Assembly: GCF_900112315.1 (NCBI RefSeq)
Contig: NZ_FOLL01000001.1
Coordinates: 248,001-312,000, forward strand
DNA from: Parapedobacter composti
GTDB taxonomy: Bacteria; Bacteroidota; Bacteroidia; Sphingobacteriales; Sphingobacteriaceae
Reading direction: 5' to 3'
DNA length: 64,000 bases
Under the pieces are notes generated by a model. The model was not told where the DNA came from, did not search any database, and saw only the letters and a program-made list of their open reading frames with translations. Both the position numbers and the translations under genes were made by a program. Positions 1-10,831 of the stretch are shown here, in pieces. How positions within the stretch are numbered: the stretch's first letter is position 1; each line of letters begins with the position of its first letter.

Positions 1-168
1 GCCAATCGTTTGAAAAGCAAGACCCGTACCGACGCACTGGAGCAGATGCGTATTAATCTTCCCGGAGGTGGCGGTGCTGCTACAAACGTGGAAGAAGGGC
101 TCGATTTTATTCAGGAAGAGAGCTTAGCCGTGATGGCCGATTATGTTGCGTTATTGAACAAGAAATAG
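1..168 (+). CDS. C-terminal fragment of an unrecognised protein
   Basis: An open frame enters from the left edge and ends at TAG 166-168, giving the last 55 residues of a protein whose start lies outside the window. The fragment is hydrophilic, with a Gly-rich LPGGGGAAT stretch and a helical-looking tail ending in LLNKK. I do not recognise the family. It converges on purL with a 34-base gap. Confidence 0.55.
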   Translation, partial: ANRLKSKTRTDALEQMRINLPGGGGAATNVEEGLDFIQEESLAVMADYVALLNKK

Positions 169-202
169 AACAGCGGTGAAAAAAGCAGGGAAGCGCTGCC
201 GA

Positions 203-3200
203 TCAGCGCTTCCCAGTTAACCACTTCCGTGCATTTACAAAGGCTTCCATCCACGGCGAAACTTCGTCCCGCCGTCCTGCGGGATAATACGCCCATTGCC
301 ATTGGAAAACCGAACGTTCGATATGTGGCATCGTCACTACATGTCGCCCCGTTATATCGCTTAACACCGCCGTGTTGAAGCCTGATCCGTTTGGATTGGC
401 GGGGTAATGTTCATAGCCATATTTGGCCACGATATGATAAGCGCTTTCTTCGTAAGGCAGGTAGAACTTCCCTTCGCCATGTGATATCCAGACGCCTATG
501 GTGCTGCCTGCAAGTGAACCGAACATGACTGTATTATTTTCCTGTACCCGCATCGACGTGAAGCCGCTTTCATGCTTATGGCTGTCGTTGTGCAACATTT
601 TGGGCTGTTGTTCGTGTTGGGGATACATTAAGCCCAGTTCGACGAACAGCTGGCAGCCGTTGCATATACCTATCGAGAGTGTGTCTTCCCGTTTAAAAAA
701 ATTGTCGATGGCTGTTTTTGCTTTTTCGTTGTATCTGAACGCGCCGGCCCAGCCTTTTGCCGATCCCAGAACGTCAGAGTTGGAAAAACCGCCGACGGCT
801 CCAAGGAACTGGATATCTTCAAGGTTTTCCCGCCCGGAGACCAAATCGGTCATATGGATGTCTTTAACTTCAAACCCGGCCAGGTATAGTGCCTGTGCCA
901 GTTCCCGTTCTGAGTTGCTTCCTTTTTCGCGCAGGATAGCCGCTTTTGGTCGCGGAGCCGCGGAATCGATGTTTGGCTTTTTACCGTCGAACTGTTTGGG
1001 AAAATCAAAAACCAAGGGCTGATTTTTGTAATTTTCAAAACGCTCTTTAGCTTTTTGGCGGCCGCTTTGGTGCTGATCCAGCAGATAGGATGTCCTGTAC
1101 CAGGTGTCGCGCAATGCATCTACGTCGAACGCGAAAGAATCGCTGCCGTTTTTGATAGTGACCAGGGGTTTGTTGCTTACGCTACCGATTTTGGTGAATG
1201 CCACGTCTGCATCGGCCAATATTGTAGCGGCACTGTCGTCTGCTTGGAAAACCAAGGCGGCATTTTCAGCAAACAGCAACTTAACCGGATCTGCCTCGCC
1301 CAACGCGGTTAAATCCAGATCGGCCCCAAGGTTGCGGTCGGCAAAACACAATTCGAGCAGTGTGGTAATGAGTCCGCCGCTGCCAACATCATGGCCTGCC
1401 TGTATTTTCCCAGCTTTGATTAATGTCTGTAGGGTGTCGAATGCCTTACGGAACGCCGTGGCGTCCGTGACGTCCGGCGCTTCGCTGCCCAGCCCGTTAA
1501 TGACCTGGGCTAATGATGAGCCGCCCAGCTTATAGCTGTCGTTCGAAAGATTGATGTAGTAGATAGCGCCGCCGTCTTTTTGCAGCAGCGGCTCCACTAC
1601 GCCTGTGATATCATCGCACAGCGCGCCGGCCGAGATAATGACCGTGCCGGGAGCGATAACTTCGCCGTCCGGGTATTTCTGTTTCATGGAAAGGGAATCT
1701 TTACCCGTGGGAATGTTGATGCCCAGATCGATGGCAAAATCAGAACAGGCTTTAACAGCATTGTACAATCGGGCATCTTCACCCTCGTTTTTGCACGCCC
1801 ACATCCAGTTGGCTGAAAGGGAGACGCTTTTCAGGTTGTCGGCAAGGGGCGCCCATACGATGTTAGACAACGCTTCGGCGATGGCGTGGCGGCTACCGGC
1901 CCGTTCGTCGATGAGTGCGATCCCTGGGGCATGGCCTATGGAAGTGGCCACCCCGTATTTTCCTTTATAATCGAGGGCCATCACGCCTACATTGTTCAAC
2001 GGCAGCTGCAGGGGGCCCACGCACTGCTGTTTGGCTACGCGGCCGCCTACACACCGGTCTACCTTGTTGGTTAACCAGTCTTTGCAGGCCACAGCTTCCA
2101 GTTGCAGCACATCGTTGAGGTACTCATGCACCTTGTTGGTATCATAACTCAGCGGCGTATATTCATAGGCCACGGTTTTGTCTTCCATCACCGTCTTGGG
2201 TGAACTGCCGAACATGTCGGATAACGCCAAGTCCATGGGAGCCTGGCCCGTGGTTTCGGAAACAATGGTGAAGCGATAATCGCCCGTTACTTCACCTACC
2301 ACAAACATGGGAGCACGTTCACGTTCTGCGATTTCGCGGAGGGTGTCGAGGTGTTCATCGGCAACAACCAATCCCATGCGTTCCTGGGACTCGTTCCCGA
2401 TGATTTCCTTGGCCGATAATGTTGGATCACCCACAGGAAGTTTATCGAGATCGATTTTCCCGCCGGTGCTTTCCACCAGTTCGGAAAGGCAATTCAAGTG
2501 GCCTCCGGCGCCGTGGTCGTGAATAGATGTAATGAAGTTGTCGTCACTTTCCACTACGCTACGGATGGCGTTGGCCACGCGCTTCTGCATTTCGGGATTG
2601 GAACGCTGTACAGCATTGAGCTCAATGCCCGAGCCGAACTCACCCGTGTCCGCGGAAGAGACCGCTGCGCCGCCCATCCCGATGCGGTAATTGTCGCCCC
2701 CCATGACCACGATTTTGTCTCCGGGCTGCGGGGTAAGTTTCTTGGATTGGTCGCGCTTGCCGTAACCAACCCCCCCTGCCAGCATAATTACCTTGTCATA
2801 AGCCAGCTTCCGGCGTTGCTCTTCATGTTCAAAGGTAAGTACTGAGCCGGCAATAAGCGGTTGGCCAAATTTATTGCCAAAATCGGAAGCTCCGTTGGAC
2901 GCTTTGATGAGAATGTCTTTCGGGGTCTGGTAAAGCCAATTGCGCTCGGGCATACCGTTTTCCCAAGTTCTTGTAGGTTCCAGACGGGAGTAGGCGGTCA
3001 TGTAGACGGCTGTGCCCGCCAAGGGCAATGAGCCCTGTCCGCCGGCGAGGCGGTCCCGGATTTCGCCGCCGGATCCGGTCGCGGCACCGTTAAAAGGTTC
3101 TACGGTGGTTGGGAAATTGTGGGTTTCGGCCTTGAGGGAAATGACCGATTCAAATTCTTTTTCTTCGTAATAAGAAGGTTTGGCGGCCATCCGTGGGGCA

Positions 3201-3862
3201 AACTGGGTCAGTTTTGGCCCTTCCAGGAATGCCACGTTGTCTTTGTATGCTGATACAATGTGATTGGGATGCTCGCTGGACGTTTTTTTAATCAGTTTAA
3301 AAAGCGACTCAGGCTTTTCCTCGCCATCAATAACAAATGTGCCATTAAATATCTTGTGACGGCAATGTTCGGAATTAACCTGTGAAAAACCGAACACTTC
3401 TGAGTCGGTCAGTTTACGGCCAAGCCGCTGTGACAGCTCATTGAGGTATGCGACTTCCTCGTCGCTCAGGGCGAGTCCTTCTTTCGCGTTGTATGCAGCG
3501 ATATCATCAACCTCCAATACCGGTTCCGGTGAGACATCAACGGTAAACAGGTCCTGGCCGAGTTTGCTGAAGCGTTGGAACAGCATTGGGTCAAAGGCAT
3601 TGCCCGCAGCGGCTACCTCTTGGAACTCCTCGATGCGCGTAATGCCATCGACGCCCATGTTCTGCGTCATTTCAACCGCATTGGTGCTCCATGGCGTAAT
3701 CATGGCGGCCCTAGGGCCGATAAATGCCTGTTGGATGGTCTGTTCTGCTATCAAAGCTGCCCCGCCAAATAGCCAACTCAATTTGTCAATATCGTTGTCT
3801 GGAAGATGTTTGGTGGCCTGTACAGCGAAAACCGATTGGTTTTTCCCGAAAAAATAAATCAT
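203..3862 (-). CDS. purL: Phosphoribosylformylglycinamidine synthase, single-chain PurL
   Basis: This cytosolic enzyme converts FGAR, glutamine and ATP to FGAM in de novo purine synthesis. At about 1219 residues it is the large single-chain form, with N-terminal, tandem AIR-synthase-like ATP-binding and C-terminal glutaminase domains. The glutaminase nucleophile lies in GICNGCQLF and its partner His/Glu in PHIERSVFQWQW. The central FGAM-synthase part carries SEHCRHKIFNG and KAETHNFPTTVEPF. The frame can be opened four codons earlier at a TTG (3874), but ATG at 3862 starts the natural sequence MIYFF. Upstream on the minus strand a TACCTTCG sequence, one mismatch from the Bacteroidota -7 box, lies 16 bases before this ATG. 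It stands alone. Confidence 0.97.
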   Translation of the reverse strand: MIYFFGKNQSVFAVQATKHLPDNDIDKLSWLFGGAALIAEQTIQQAFIGPRAAMITPWSTNAVEMTQNMGVDGITRIEEFQEVAAAGNAFDPMLFQRFSKLGQDLFTVDVSPEPVLEVDDIAAYNAKEGLALSDEEVAYLNELSQRLGRKLTDSEVFGFSQVNSEHCRHKIFNGTFVIDGEEKPESLFKLIKKTSSEHPNHIVSAYKDNVAFLEGPKLTQFAPRMAAKPSYYEEKEFESVISLKAETHNFPTTVEPFNGAATGSGGEIRDRLAGGQGSLPLAGTAVYMTAYSRLEPTRTWENGMPERNWLYQTPKDILIKASNGASDFGNKFGQPLIAGSVLTFEHEEQRRKLAYDKVIMLAGGVGYGKRDQSKKLTPQPGDKIVVMGGDNYRIGMGGAAVSSADTGEFGSGIELNAVQRSNPEMQKRVANAIRSVVESDDNFITSIHDHGAGGHLNCLSELVESTGGKIDLDKLPVGDPTLSAKEIIGNESQERMGLVVADEHLDTLREIAERERAPMFVVGEVTGDYRFTIVSETTGQAPMDLALSDMFGSSPKTVMEDKTVAYEYTPLSYDTNKVHEYLNDVLQLEAVACKDWLTNKVDRCVGGRVAKQQCVGPLQLPLNNVGVMALDYKGKYGVATSIGHAPGIALIDERAGSRHAIAEALSNIVWAPLADNLKSVSLSANWMWACKNEGEDARLYNAVKACSDFAIDLGINIPTGKDSLSMKQKYPDGEVIAPGTVIISAGALCDDITGVVEPLLQKDGGAIYYINLSNDSYKLGGSSLAQVINGLGSEAPDVTDATAFRKAFDTLQTLIKAGKIQAGHDVGSGGLITTLLELCFADRNLGADLDLTALGEADPVKLLFAENAALVFQADDSAATILADADVAFTKIGSVSNKPLVTIKNGSDSFAFDVDALRDTWYRTSYLLDQHQSGRQKAKERFENYKNQPLVFDFPKQFDGKKPNIDSAAPRPKAAILREKGSNSERELAQALYLAGFEVKDIHMTDLVSGRENLEDIQFLGAVGGFSNSDVLGSAKGWAGAFRYNEKAKTAIDNFFKREDTLSIGICNGCQLFVELGLMYPQHEQQPKMLHNDSHKHESGFTSMRVQENNTVMFGSLAGSTIGVWISHGEGKFYLPYEESAYHIVAKYGYEHYPANPNGSGFNTAVLSDITGRHVVTMPHIERSVFQWQWAYYPAGRRDEVSPWMEAFVNARKWLTGKR

Positions 3863-4008
3863 GACTTCAATCAAAGTGCGAAGGTACGAATTTAACGGTA
3901 ATTAGTAAAGCAAGAAATTGTCCGCCCGTTTATTTAAGCAATACCTGTGGCATGCACTTTTCCATATGTTGTGTTAATTTGTTATTATTACCTCCAAAAT
4001 AAGAAACT

Positions 4009-4506
4009 ATGGCAACAATCACTTTCAAAGGAACAGAAGTACATACAGCGGGAGATCTTCCTGCCGTGGGGAGCCCGGCTCCCGATTTCAAGCTGACAGC
4101 TGGCAACCTTGCCGACAAAACACTGGCTGATTATGCCGGGAAAAGAATCATTCTCAATATTTTTCCGAGCATAGATACCGGCACATGTGCAGCATCGGTA
4201 AGGGCTTTCAACGAAAAAGCTGCAGGCTTGAATGACACCGTAGTTCTTTGCGTCTCACGGGATTTGCCGTTTGCGCAGGGGCGGTTTTGTGCGGCAGAGG
4301 GCATCAGCAACGTGGAAACCCTATCGGAATATAAAGACAGCAATTTCTCGGATGCCTATCGGTTGCGGATTGTCGATGGCCCATTGGCAGGCCTGCTCAG
4401 CCGTGCAGTGGTCGTGATCGGTGAAGACGGCACTGTTAAATATACTGAACAGGTTACAGAGATAGCCAATGAGCCTGACTATGATCAAGCATTGGCTGCT
4501 CTGTAG
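4009..4506 (+). CDS. tpx: Thiol peroxidase (Tpx, atypical 2-Cys peroxiredoxin)
   Basis: Tpx reduces hydrogen and organic peroxides using thioredoxin. The protein has the normal family length (165 residues). The peroxidatic cysteine is C60 in PSIDTGTCAASVR and the resolving cysteine C94 in GRFCAAEG, the spacing typical of Tpx. It lacks a signal peptide, so it should be cytosolic. It diverges from purL and converges on pgi, with a GC-rich inverted repeat in the 51-base gap to pgi. Confidence 0.95.
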   Translation: MATITFKGTEVHTAGDLPAVGSPAPDFKLTAGNLADKTLADYAGKRIILNIFPSIDTGTCAASVRAFNEKAAGLNDTVVLCVSRDLPFAQGRFCAAEGISNVETLSEYKDSNFSDAYRLRIVDGPLAGLLSRAVVVIGEDGTVKYTEQVTEIANEPDYDQALAAL

Positions 4507-4557
4507 GCTGCTGCCCCCGTACAGTTATTATGCGCTGGCGTCGACAGGATTTTTCCG

Positions 4558-6243
<1,686 letters not shown>

Positions 6244-6271
6244 TTAAGCGAAAATAAAACGACGAAAACCG

Positions 6272-6279
6272 TACCTTTG
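6272..6279 (+). promoter_or_regulatory. Candidate promoter -7 box (TACCTTTG) of prfB
   Basis: TACCTTTG matches the Bacteroidota -7 consensus TAnnTTTG and is only five bases before the prfB ATG, so the transcript could be leaderless or nearly so. No clear -33 TTTG element is visible. Confidence 0.45.
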
Positions 6280-6284
6280 TCCGC

Positions 6285-7374
6285 ATGACCAAAGAACAAA
6301 TACAGGACTTGAGGGATAGAACAGCTTCCCTGAGGAGGCATCTTTGACATCGATGCGAGGAAAGAAGAGATAACCAAAGAACAGGAAATTACGCTGCAGC
6401 CGGGTTTTTGGGATCATCCTAAGGAGGCTGAAAAGACGCTGCAATCCATCAAGAGCAAGAAGATATGGACCGACCACTTCGATGAAGTGGCCGCTGCCGT
6501 GGATGATGCCCTGGTTATGTTTGATTTTTTCCAAGCTGGTGATGCTACAGAATCGGATTTGAAGGAGCAGTACGACACGGCCCTGGCCAAGGTGGAAGAA
6601 CTGGAGTTCAAAAACATGCTGAGCGCCGAGGAAGACCAACTGGATGCAGTGCTGCAAATCACTGCCGGTGCAGGAGGTACGGAAAGCTGCGACTGGGCAA
6701 GCATGTTGATGCGGATGTATATCATGTGGGGGGAGAGTAACGGTTATAAGGTGACCGAGCAGGATTACCAGGAAGGTGATGTGGCAGGCATTAAAACCGT
6801 AACCCTGCAGTTCTCTGGCGATTTTGCTTACGGCTATCTAAAGGGAGAGAATGGTGTGCACCGATTGGTGCGTATTTCGCCTTTTGATTCAAATGCTAAG
6901 CGGCATACCTCATTTGCTTCTGTGTATGTTTATCCGTTGGTCGACGATAATATTGAGATTGCGGTTAAAGAGTCGGATATTGAGTGGGATACTTTCCGTT
7001 CGGGAGGGGCAGGCGGACAGAACGTCAACAAGGTGGAAACTGCCGTACGTTTGCACCACAAACCGACAGGCATCATCATTAAGAACCAGGAATCGCGTTC
7101 GCAACTGCAAAACAAGGAGAATGCGCTGCGCCTTTTGAAATCGCAGCTTTATGAAATCGAAATGCGTAAGCGGCAGGAAGCCGCGGCGGCTATCGAAGGA
7201 AGCAAGAAGAAAATAGAGTGGGGTTCGCAGATTCGGAATTATGTGCTACACCCCTATAAACTAGTCAAAGACTTGCGTACCAACGTGGAGACTTCAAACA
7301 CCCAAGCCGTGCTCGATGGGGAAATAGACGAATTTTTAAAAGCTTACCTGATGGAGTTCGGCGGCGGAAATTAA
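6285..7374 (+). CDS. prfB: Peptide chain release factor 2, with programmed +1 frameshift
   Basis: RF2 releases peptides at UGA and UAA. The gene is read in two frames: ATG 6285 opens 20 codons ending ..LRRHL, then an in-frame TGA (6345-6347). A +1 slip on CTT continues through GAC at 6346 to TAA 7374, giving about 362 residues. The second frame has the stop-recognition tripeptide in VRISPFDSN and the hydrolysis motif GGQ in [11 protein letters not shown]. Sequence before 6487 in the second frame ([17 protein letters not shown]) is also RF2-like, so an internal start at 6487 would remove real domain 1. It diverges from pgi and nearly abuts dcd tail to tail. Confidence 0.95.
6333..6348 (+). promoter_or_regulatory. 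RF2 autoregulatory +1 frameshift site
   Basis: The site has AGGAGG (6333-6338), a three-base spacer, slippery CTT (6342-6344), the in-frame TGA stop and a following C. This is the same arrangement as the known E. coli prfB site, with an internal Shine-Dalgarno three bases from CTT. Low RF2 slows termination at UGA and favours the slip. Confidence 0.93.
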
Positions 7375-7380
7375 TCAATC

Positions 7381-7917
7381 CTAAAATTCGTTTTTCCACA
7401 TCATGCTTTCAACCGGGCGGGTGGTTTTGTTATTGTATTTGGCGTTCGATTTGCTGTTATAAAACGTTTCGATATCCCCTTCAACGGCAAAGTAGATAAG
7501 CTGGCCTATGGGCATGCCCACATAAACGCGGACGGGCTGTGCAACGGATATCTCCAGCGTCCATGTGTTACAGAAGCCCACGTCGCCTTTGCCGGCCGTA
7601 GCGTGAATATCGATGCCGAGGCGCCCGGTACTTGACTTCCCTTCGAGGAATGGTACATGGTTGTGAGTTTCGGTATATTCCAAGGTAACGCCGAGGTACA
7701 GCGTATTGGGCTCCAGTACATAACCTGTTTTCGGGATCTCGAAATGTACAATCTCATTATGTTTCTTGGCATCCAATACCCGGTCTTTGTAGGTAGCCAG
7801 GTACTTGCCCAGATGCACATCATATGAGTTGGTACCTAAGCATTCACGGCGGAACGGTTCGATTATAATGGATCCTCGCTCAATTTCTTCCAATATGCGT
7901 TTGTCGGATAAGATCAT
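7381..7917 (-). CDS. dcd: dCTP deaminase
   Basis: The enzyme deaminates dCTP to dUTP, feeding dTMP synthesis. It has 178 residues. The motifs are EGKSSTGRLGIDIHATAGKG, with the SSxGR nucleotide-binding segment, and NTWTLEISV, carrying the catalytic Glu. The sequence resembles the monofunctional deaminase more than dUTPase, but bifunctional activity cannot be judged by eye. ATG 7917 is preceded by an A/G-rich stretch. A TATTTTTG box lies 41 bases further upstream. Confidence 0.94.
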   Translation of the reverse strand: MILSDKRILEEIERGSIIIEPFRRECLGTNSYDVHLGKYLATYKDRVLDAKKHNEIVHFEIPKTGYVLEPNTLYLGVTLEYTETHNHVPFLEGKSSTGRLGIDIHATAGKGDVGFCNTWTLEISVAQPVRVYVGMPIGQLIYFAVEGDIETFYNSKSNAKYNNKTTRPVESMMWKNEF

Positions 7918-7958
7918 CTTTCTTCTTTAAAAACCGCCCAATCATTGGCCAGTGGGCA

Positions 7959-7966
7959 AAAATACA
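7959..7966 (-). promoter_or_regulatory. Candidate -7 box (TATTTTTG) of dcd
   Basis: On the minus strand this reads TATTTTTG, an exact TAnnTTTG, 41 bases before the dcd ATG. The purine-rich AAAGAAGAAAG before the start fits a normal leadered mRNA. Confidence 0.35.
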
Positions 7967-8007
7967 TTAATGAATCAGATTTTAAGGACTAATTCGCAAT
8001 AAATAGC

Positions 8008-8015
8008 TAATTTTG
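8008..8015 (+). promoter_or_regulatory. Candidate -7 box (TAATTTTG) of the phosphopantetheinyl transferase gene
   Basis: TAATTTTG fits TAnnTTTG and sits exactly five bases before ATG 8021, the same spacing as at prfB. There is no room for a ribosome-binding site if transcription starts about seven bases after the box. Confidence 0.45.
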
Positions 8016-8020
8016 AGTGC

Positions 8021-8665
8021 ATGGCGTTGGTATATTTACGGGAGTTAGACAGTAACGTACGGTTTGCCATCTGGCGCATTGAGGAAACCGCCGACGAACT
8101 GATTGGCAGGCTGCAATTGAATGTCCGTGAACGGACTACTTTAAGCCGTTTGAATAAAGGCAAGCGTACGTTGCACTGGTTGGCAACGCGGGTTTTGCTG
8201 CGCGAAATGCTGGACACCACAGGTTATATCGATTGCCCCTCTGATGAAAACGGCAAGCCGTATCTGGCTAACTTTCCGCAGCGCATCTCGTTAACCCATT
8301 CTTTTGACTACGCTGCGGTGATGATGAGCAATAATGGGGAAGTGGGTATCGACCTCGAATTGGTGAAACCGAAGATTCTCCGCATAGCGGATAAATTCAT
8401 GAAACCAGGCGAATTGGACGCTATCGGTAACGATCATGTCGAAAAGCTATACGCTTGCTGGTGTGCCAAGGAAGCCGTATATAAATTGCAAGGCAACAAA
8501 GGTGTGTCGTTCAAAGATAACATGACTGTGTTGCCGTTTGATTATCAAGAACAGGGAGTGCTACACTTGGACCTGAAAGCCCCCAACCGGAGTGAGCAGT
8601 TCAAGGTCTATTATGAACGGTTTCAGGACTACATGCTGGGATATGTAGTGGAAAACGCGCTATAA
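8021..8665 (+). CDS. 4'-phosphopantetheinyl transferase superfamily protein
   Basis: This probably transfers 4'-phosphopantetheine from CoA to a serine of an acyl or peptidyl carrier protein. The 214-residue length is that of the Sfp-type two-domain family. The magnesium-binding signature GIDLELVKP and the downstream WCAKEAVYKLQG (WxxKEAxxK) are both present and correctly ordered. The carrier-protein partner is not in the window. The gene meets bcp tail to tail, the two stops overlapping by six bases. Confidence 0.88.
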   Translation: MALVYLRELDSNVRFAIWRIEETADELIGRLQLNVRERTTLSRLNKGKRTLHWLATRVLLREMLDTTGYIDCPSDENGKPYLANFPQRISLTHSFDYAAVMMSNNGEVGIDLELVKPKILRIADKFMKPGELDAIGNDHVEKLYACWCAKEAVYKLQGNKGVSFKDNMTVLPFDYQEQGVLHLDLKAPNRSEQFKVYYERFQDYMLGYVVENAL

Positions 8666-9118
8666 TAATGCCCTGACCTGTTGAGCGGCATTCTCATTGT
8701 CTACCCTGTCGATAACGTGCATAATTTTTCCATGCTCGTCGATTACGAAAGTGGTGCGCAGGGTACCCATATATTTGCGGCCGAACAGCGTTTTCTCTCC
8801 CCATACACCGTATGTTGAAGCAATGTGATGATCGGCGTCGACCAGCAGGTGAAACGGGAGGGCAAATTTTTGAGCAAAATTGCGGTGCGAACGTTCGGTA
8901 TTGATACTCACGCCGATAACCTCAAATCCATCGGCTTGCAAGGATTGGTAATGATCGCGGAAACTGCAGGCTTCCGCCGTGCATCCCGGAGTGTTGTCTT
9001 TGGGATAGAAGTAAAGAATCACCTTTTTTCCCCTGAAATCATGCAGGGATATGGTTTCTCCATGTTGGTTTTTGGCCGTAAAGGCCGGGGCCTGATCACC
9101 TACTTTTAATGCTGACAT
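8660..9118 (-). CDS. bcp: Thioredoxin-dependent thiol peroxidase (BCP/PrxQ)
   Basis: This is a peroxiredoxin of the bacterioferritin-comigratory type, reducing peroxides with thioredoxin. The start is set at ATG 9118 (MSALKVGDQAP), giving 152 residues. The longer open frame to 9253 would run into the upstream peptidase gene and adds 45 unrelated residues. The peroxidatic C46 and resolving C51 are in DNTPGCTAEACSFRD. It begins five bases after the peptidase stop and is probably co-transcribed with the peptidase and FAH genes. Confidence 0.95.
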   Translation of the reverse strand: MSALKVGDQAPAFTAKNQHGETISLHDFRGKKVILYFYPKDNTPGCTAEACSFRDHYQSLQADGFEVIGVSINTERSHRNFAQKFALPFHLLVDADHHIASTYGVWGEKTLFGRKYMGTLRTTFVIDEHGKIMHVIDRVDNENAAQQVRALL

Positions 9119-9122
9119 ATAA

Positions 9123-10823
9123 TTATCGGATAAAATTAGCTTCAAAAACCTGTTTGTTGTCTTTCCAGTCAATAACCTCCAGCCGGAATTGATGGCGGCC
9201 TTTTGGCAGGTCATGTTCAAAGTTGTGCCATAGCGACCGCGTTTTGGGGTCATATTCCATGAGTACCCAGTTACCGTTGATATAGCCGTTGAACGACTGT
9301 ATGCCCGATCGATCGTCGGAAATCCTGAAATTGATCCGGCTGGTACTGCCTAAATCTCTGCCCTCACTGATGTTTTGAGGCTGGATGGTTGGAGGCAGGG
9401 TATCCACAGCGATGAAAAAACTGCCGAATTCGCGGGTTTTGGTGCGTACCCAGCCATTATCGAAATTACCGCCGTGGGATCGCCCTTCCATATCAACGAT
9501 AATGGCTTTTGGTTTTAGGGCTTCTGTCAGCGTTTCGTCGGGTTTAATTTTCAATTCATAGCTTTGAAATAGCGGTGTGAACCGGTTGTGTACGTGCTGA
9601 ACCAGAGAAAAGCCGCCTTTTGGCCGCGTACCTTGGTGATAGTTGAAATGCAGCCGGTCATAGAGGGCATCCGGCGGCATGATAATCTCGATATTTTCTG
9701 CGGTAAAACGGTTTTCCGTGCCGTAATGGAACATAGCCGTACCCGTGGTGCGCGGCCAAGGCGGTGTATAGGAAGGGTCGTTACGTACCTTGAAAGAATG
9801 CGTGCTGGTGTTGCCATGCACATCGCGTACCCGGTAAGTAAGTGTGTGTTCCCTGTTGTCTGTTAAGGTAATGCTTCCATCACCTTCCAGAAAATGATAG
9901 ATATTGATGGGATTGTTGGGATCCTTAAAGCTTTTCTGTATCCGGTTTTTTTTTAATATATAATAGGGATAATCGATGTAAGCGTGGATGCTGCGCGACG
10001 TGGCAAAAGAGAGTTCTTCAAACAGGACGGTACTGATGGGTTTGCCATCGAGCAGCAATTCGATGGAATAGACACCATTGTTGAAGGATGTGCCGTTGTG
10101 GCGGTCTACGGTATTAATACCCACGCCAAAGCGGCCATTAACGGGAAGCACCTGGCTGCCTTGCAGGGACAGGTGCCTTCTTGGGGTGTGCTCACTGAAT
10201 GGTTCGTCTGCCAAATCATAGAGCGTGATACCCCGGATAAGCGGCGGCAAATTATCGGGAAATTTCAACCCGAACAGCTGTGGATTCAATGGTGCTTCGG
10301 TTTTGGTGTCGCGGATTTCGAAATGTAAATGTGGCCCCTGTGAGCTGCCCGTATTGCCCGAAAGCCCTATCTGATCGCCTTTATTCACGGGGACGGCTTT
10401 TTCATCAAGCGGAAGATCGATATCAAAACGTTGTAGCTCGTATTGCTTGGCCTTGACAATAGCCGCCAGCGCCGGACTGAATTCGTGCATATGCAGGTAT
10501 ACACTGGTGAATCCATTGGGGTGGTTGATGTAAACTGAGTTTCCTCCGCCGCCAATCTGAACACGTACGCGAGACACATACCCTTCGGCCACCGCAAAAA
10601 GTGGCAGCCCGATCCGTTGTTGCGTGCGGTAGTCATCGCCGGCATGGAAATGGGTAGCACGCAGTTCGCCGAATGTGCCCGAGGCTTGCGGAGGAATGGC
10701 TAATGGGTTTCTGAAATACCCCTGCGGATAATCCCTTGTTTTAATGATTGGACTTTGCGCCTTTACGTAAAACTGCGTGAAAAAAACAAAAAAAGTGAGA
10801 AAAACAATATGGTTAATCTTCAT
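9123..10823 (-). CDS. M23 family metallopeptidase (LytM-type), exported
   Basis: A 566-residue protein with an N-terminal signal peptide (MKINHIVFLTFFVFF..KAQ), so periplasmic. The LytM/M23 zinc peptidase domain lies in the first third: HFHAGDDYRT supplies the HxxxD ligands and GPHLHFEIRD the HxH motif. This family usually cleaves peptidoglycan cross-links. The remaining 350 residues are beta-rich with no motif I can name, perhaps Ig-like folds. It lies between the FAH gene (eight-base gap) and bcp, suggesting one transcript. Confidence 0.88.
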   Translation of the reverse strand: MKINHIVFLTFFVFFTQFYVKAQSPIIKTRDYPQGYFRNPLAIPPQASGTFGELRATHFHAGDDYRTQQRIGLPLFAVAEGYVSRVRVQIGGGGNSVYINHPNGFTSVYLHMHEFSPALAAIVKAKQYELQRFDIDLPLDEKAVPVNKGDQIGLSGNTGSSQGPHLHFEIRDTKTEAPLNPQLFGLKFPDNLPPLIRGITLYDLADEPFSEHTPRRHLSLQGSQVLPVNGRFGVGINTVDRHNGTSFNNGVYSIELLLDGKPISTVLFEELSFATSRSIHAYIDYPYYILKKNRIQKSFKDPNNPINIYHFLEGDGSITLTDNREHTLTYRVRDVHGNTSTHSFKVRNDPSYTPPWPRTTGTAMFHYGTENRFTAENIEIIMPPDALYDRLHFNYHQGTRPKGGFSLVQHVHNRFTPLFQSYELKIKPDETLTEALKPKAIIVDMEGRSHGGNFDNGWVRTKTREFGSFFIAVDTLPPTIQPQNISEGRDLGSTSRINFRISDDRSGIQSFNGYINGNWVLMEYDPKTRSLWHNFEHDLPKGRHQFRLEVIDWKDNKQVFEANFIR

Positions 10824-10831
10824 GTATGGTA

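Noticed and set aside
498..3857. Several plus-strand open frames of 60-143 codons opposite purL
   Set aside because: They are antisense shadows of a highly conserved gene, with compositions unlike real proteins and no ribosome-binding sites.
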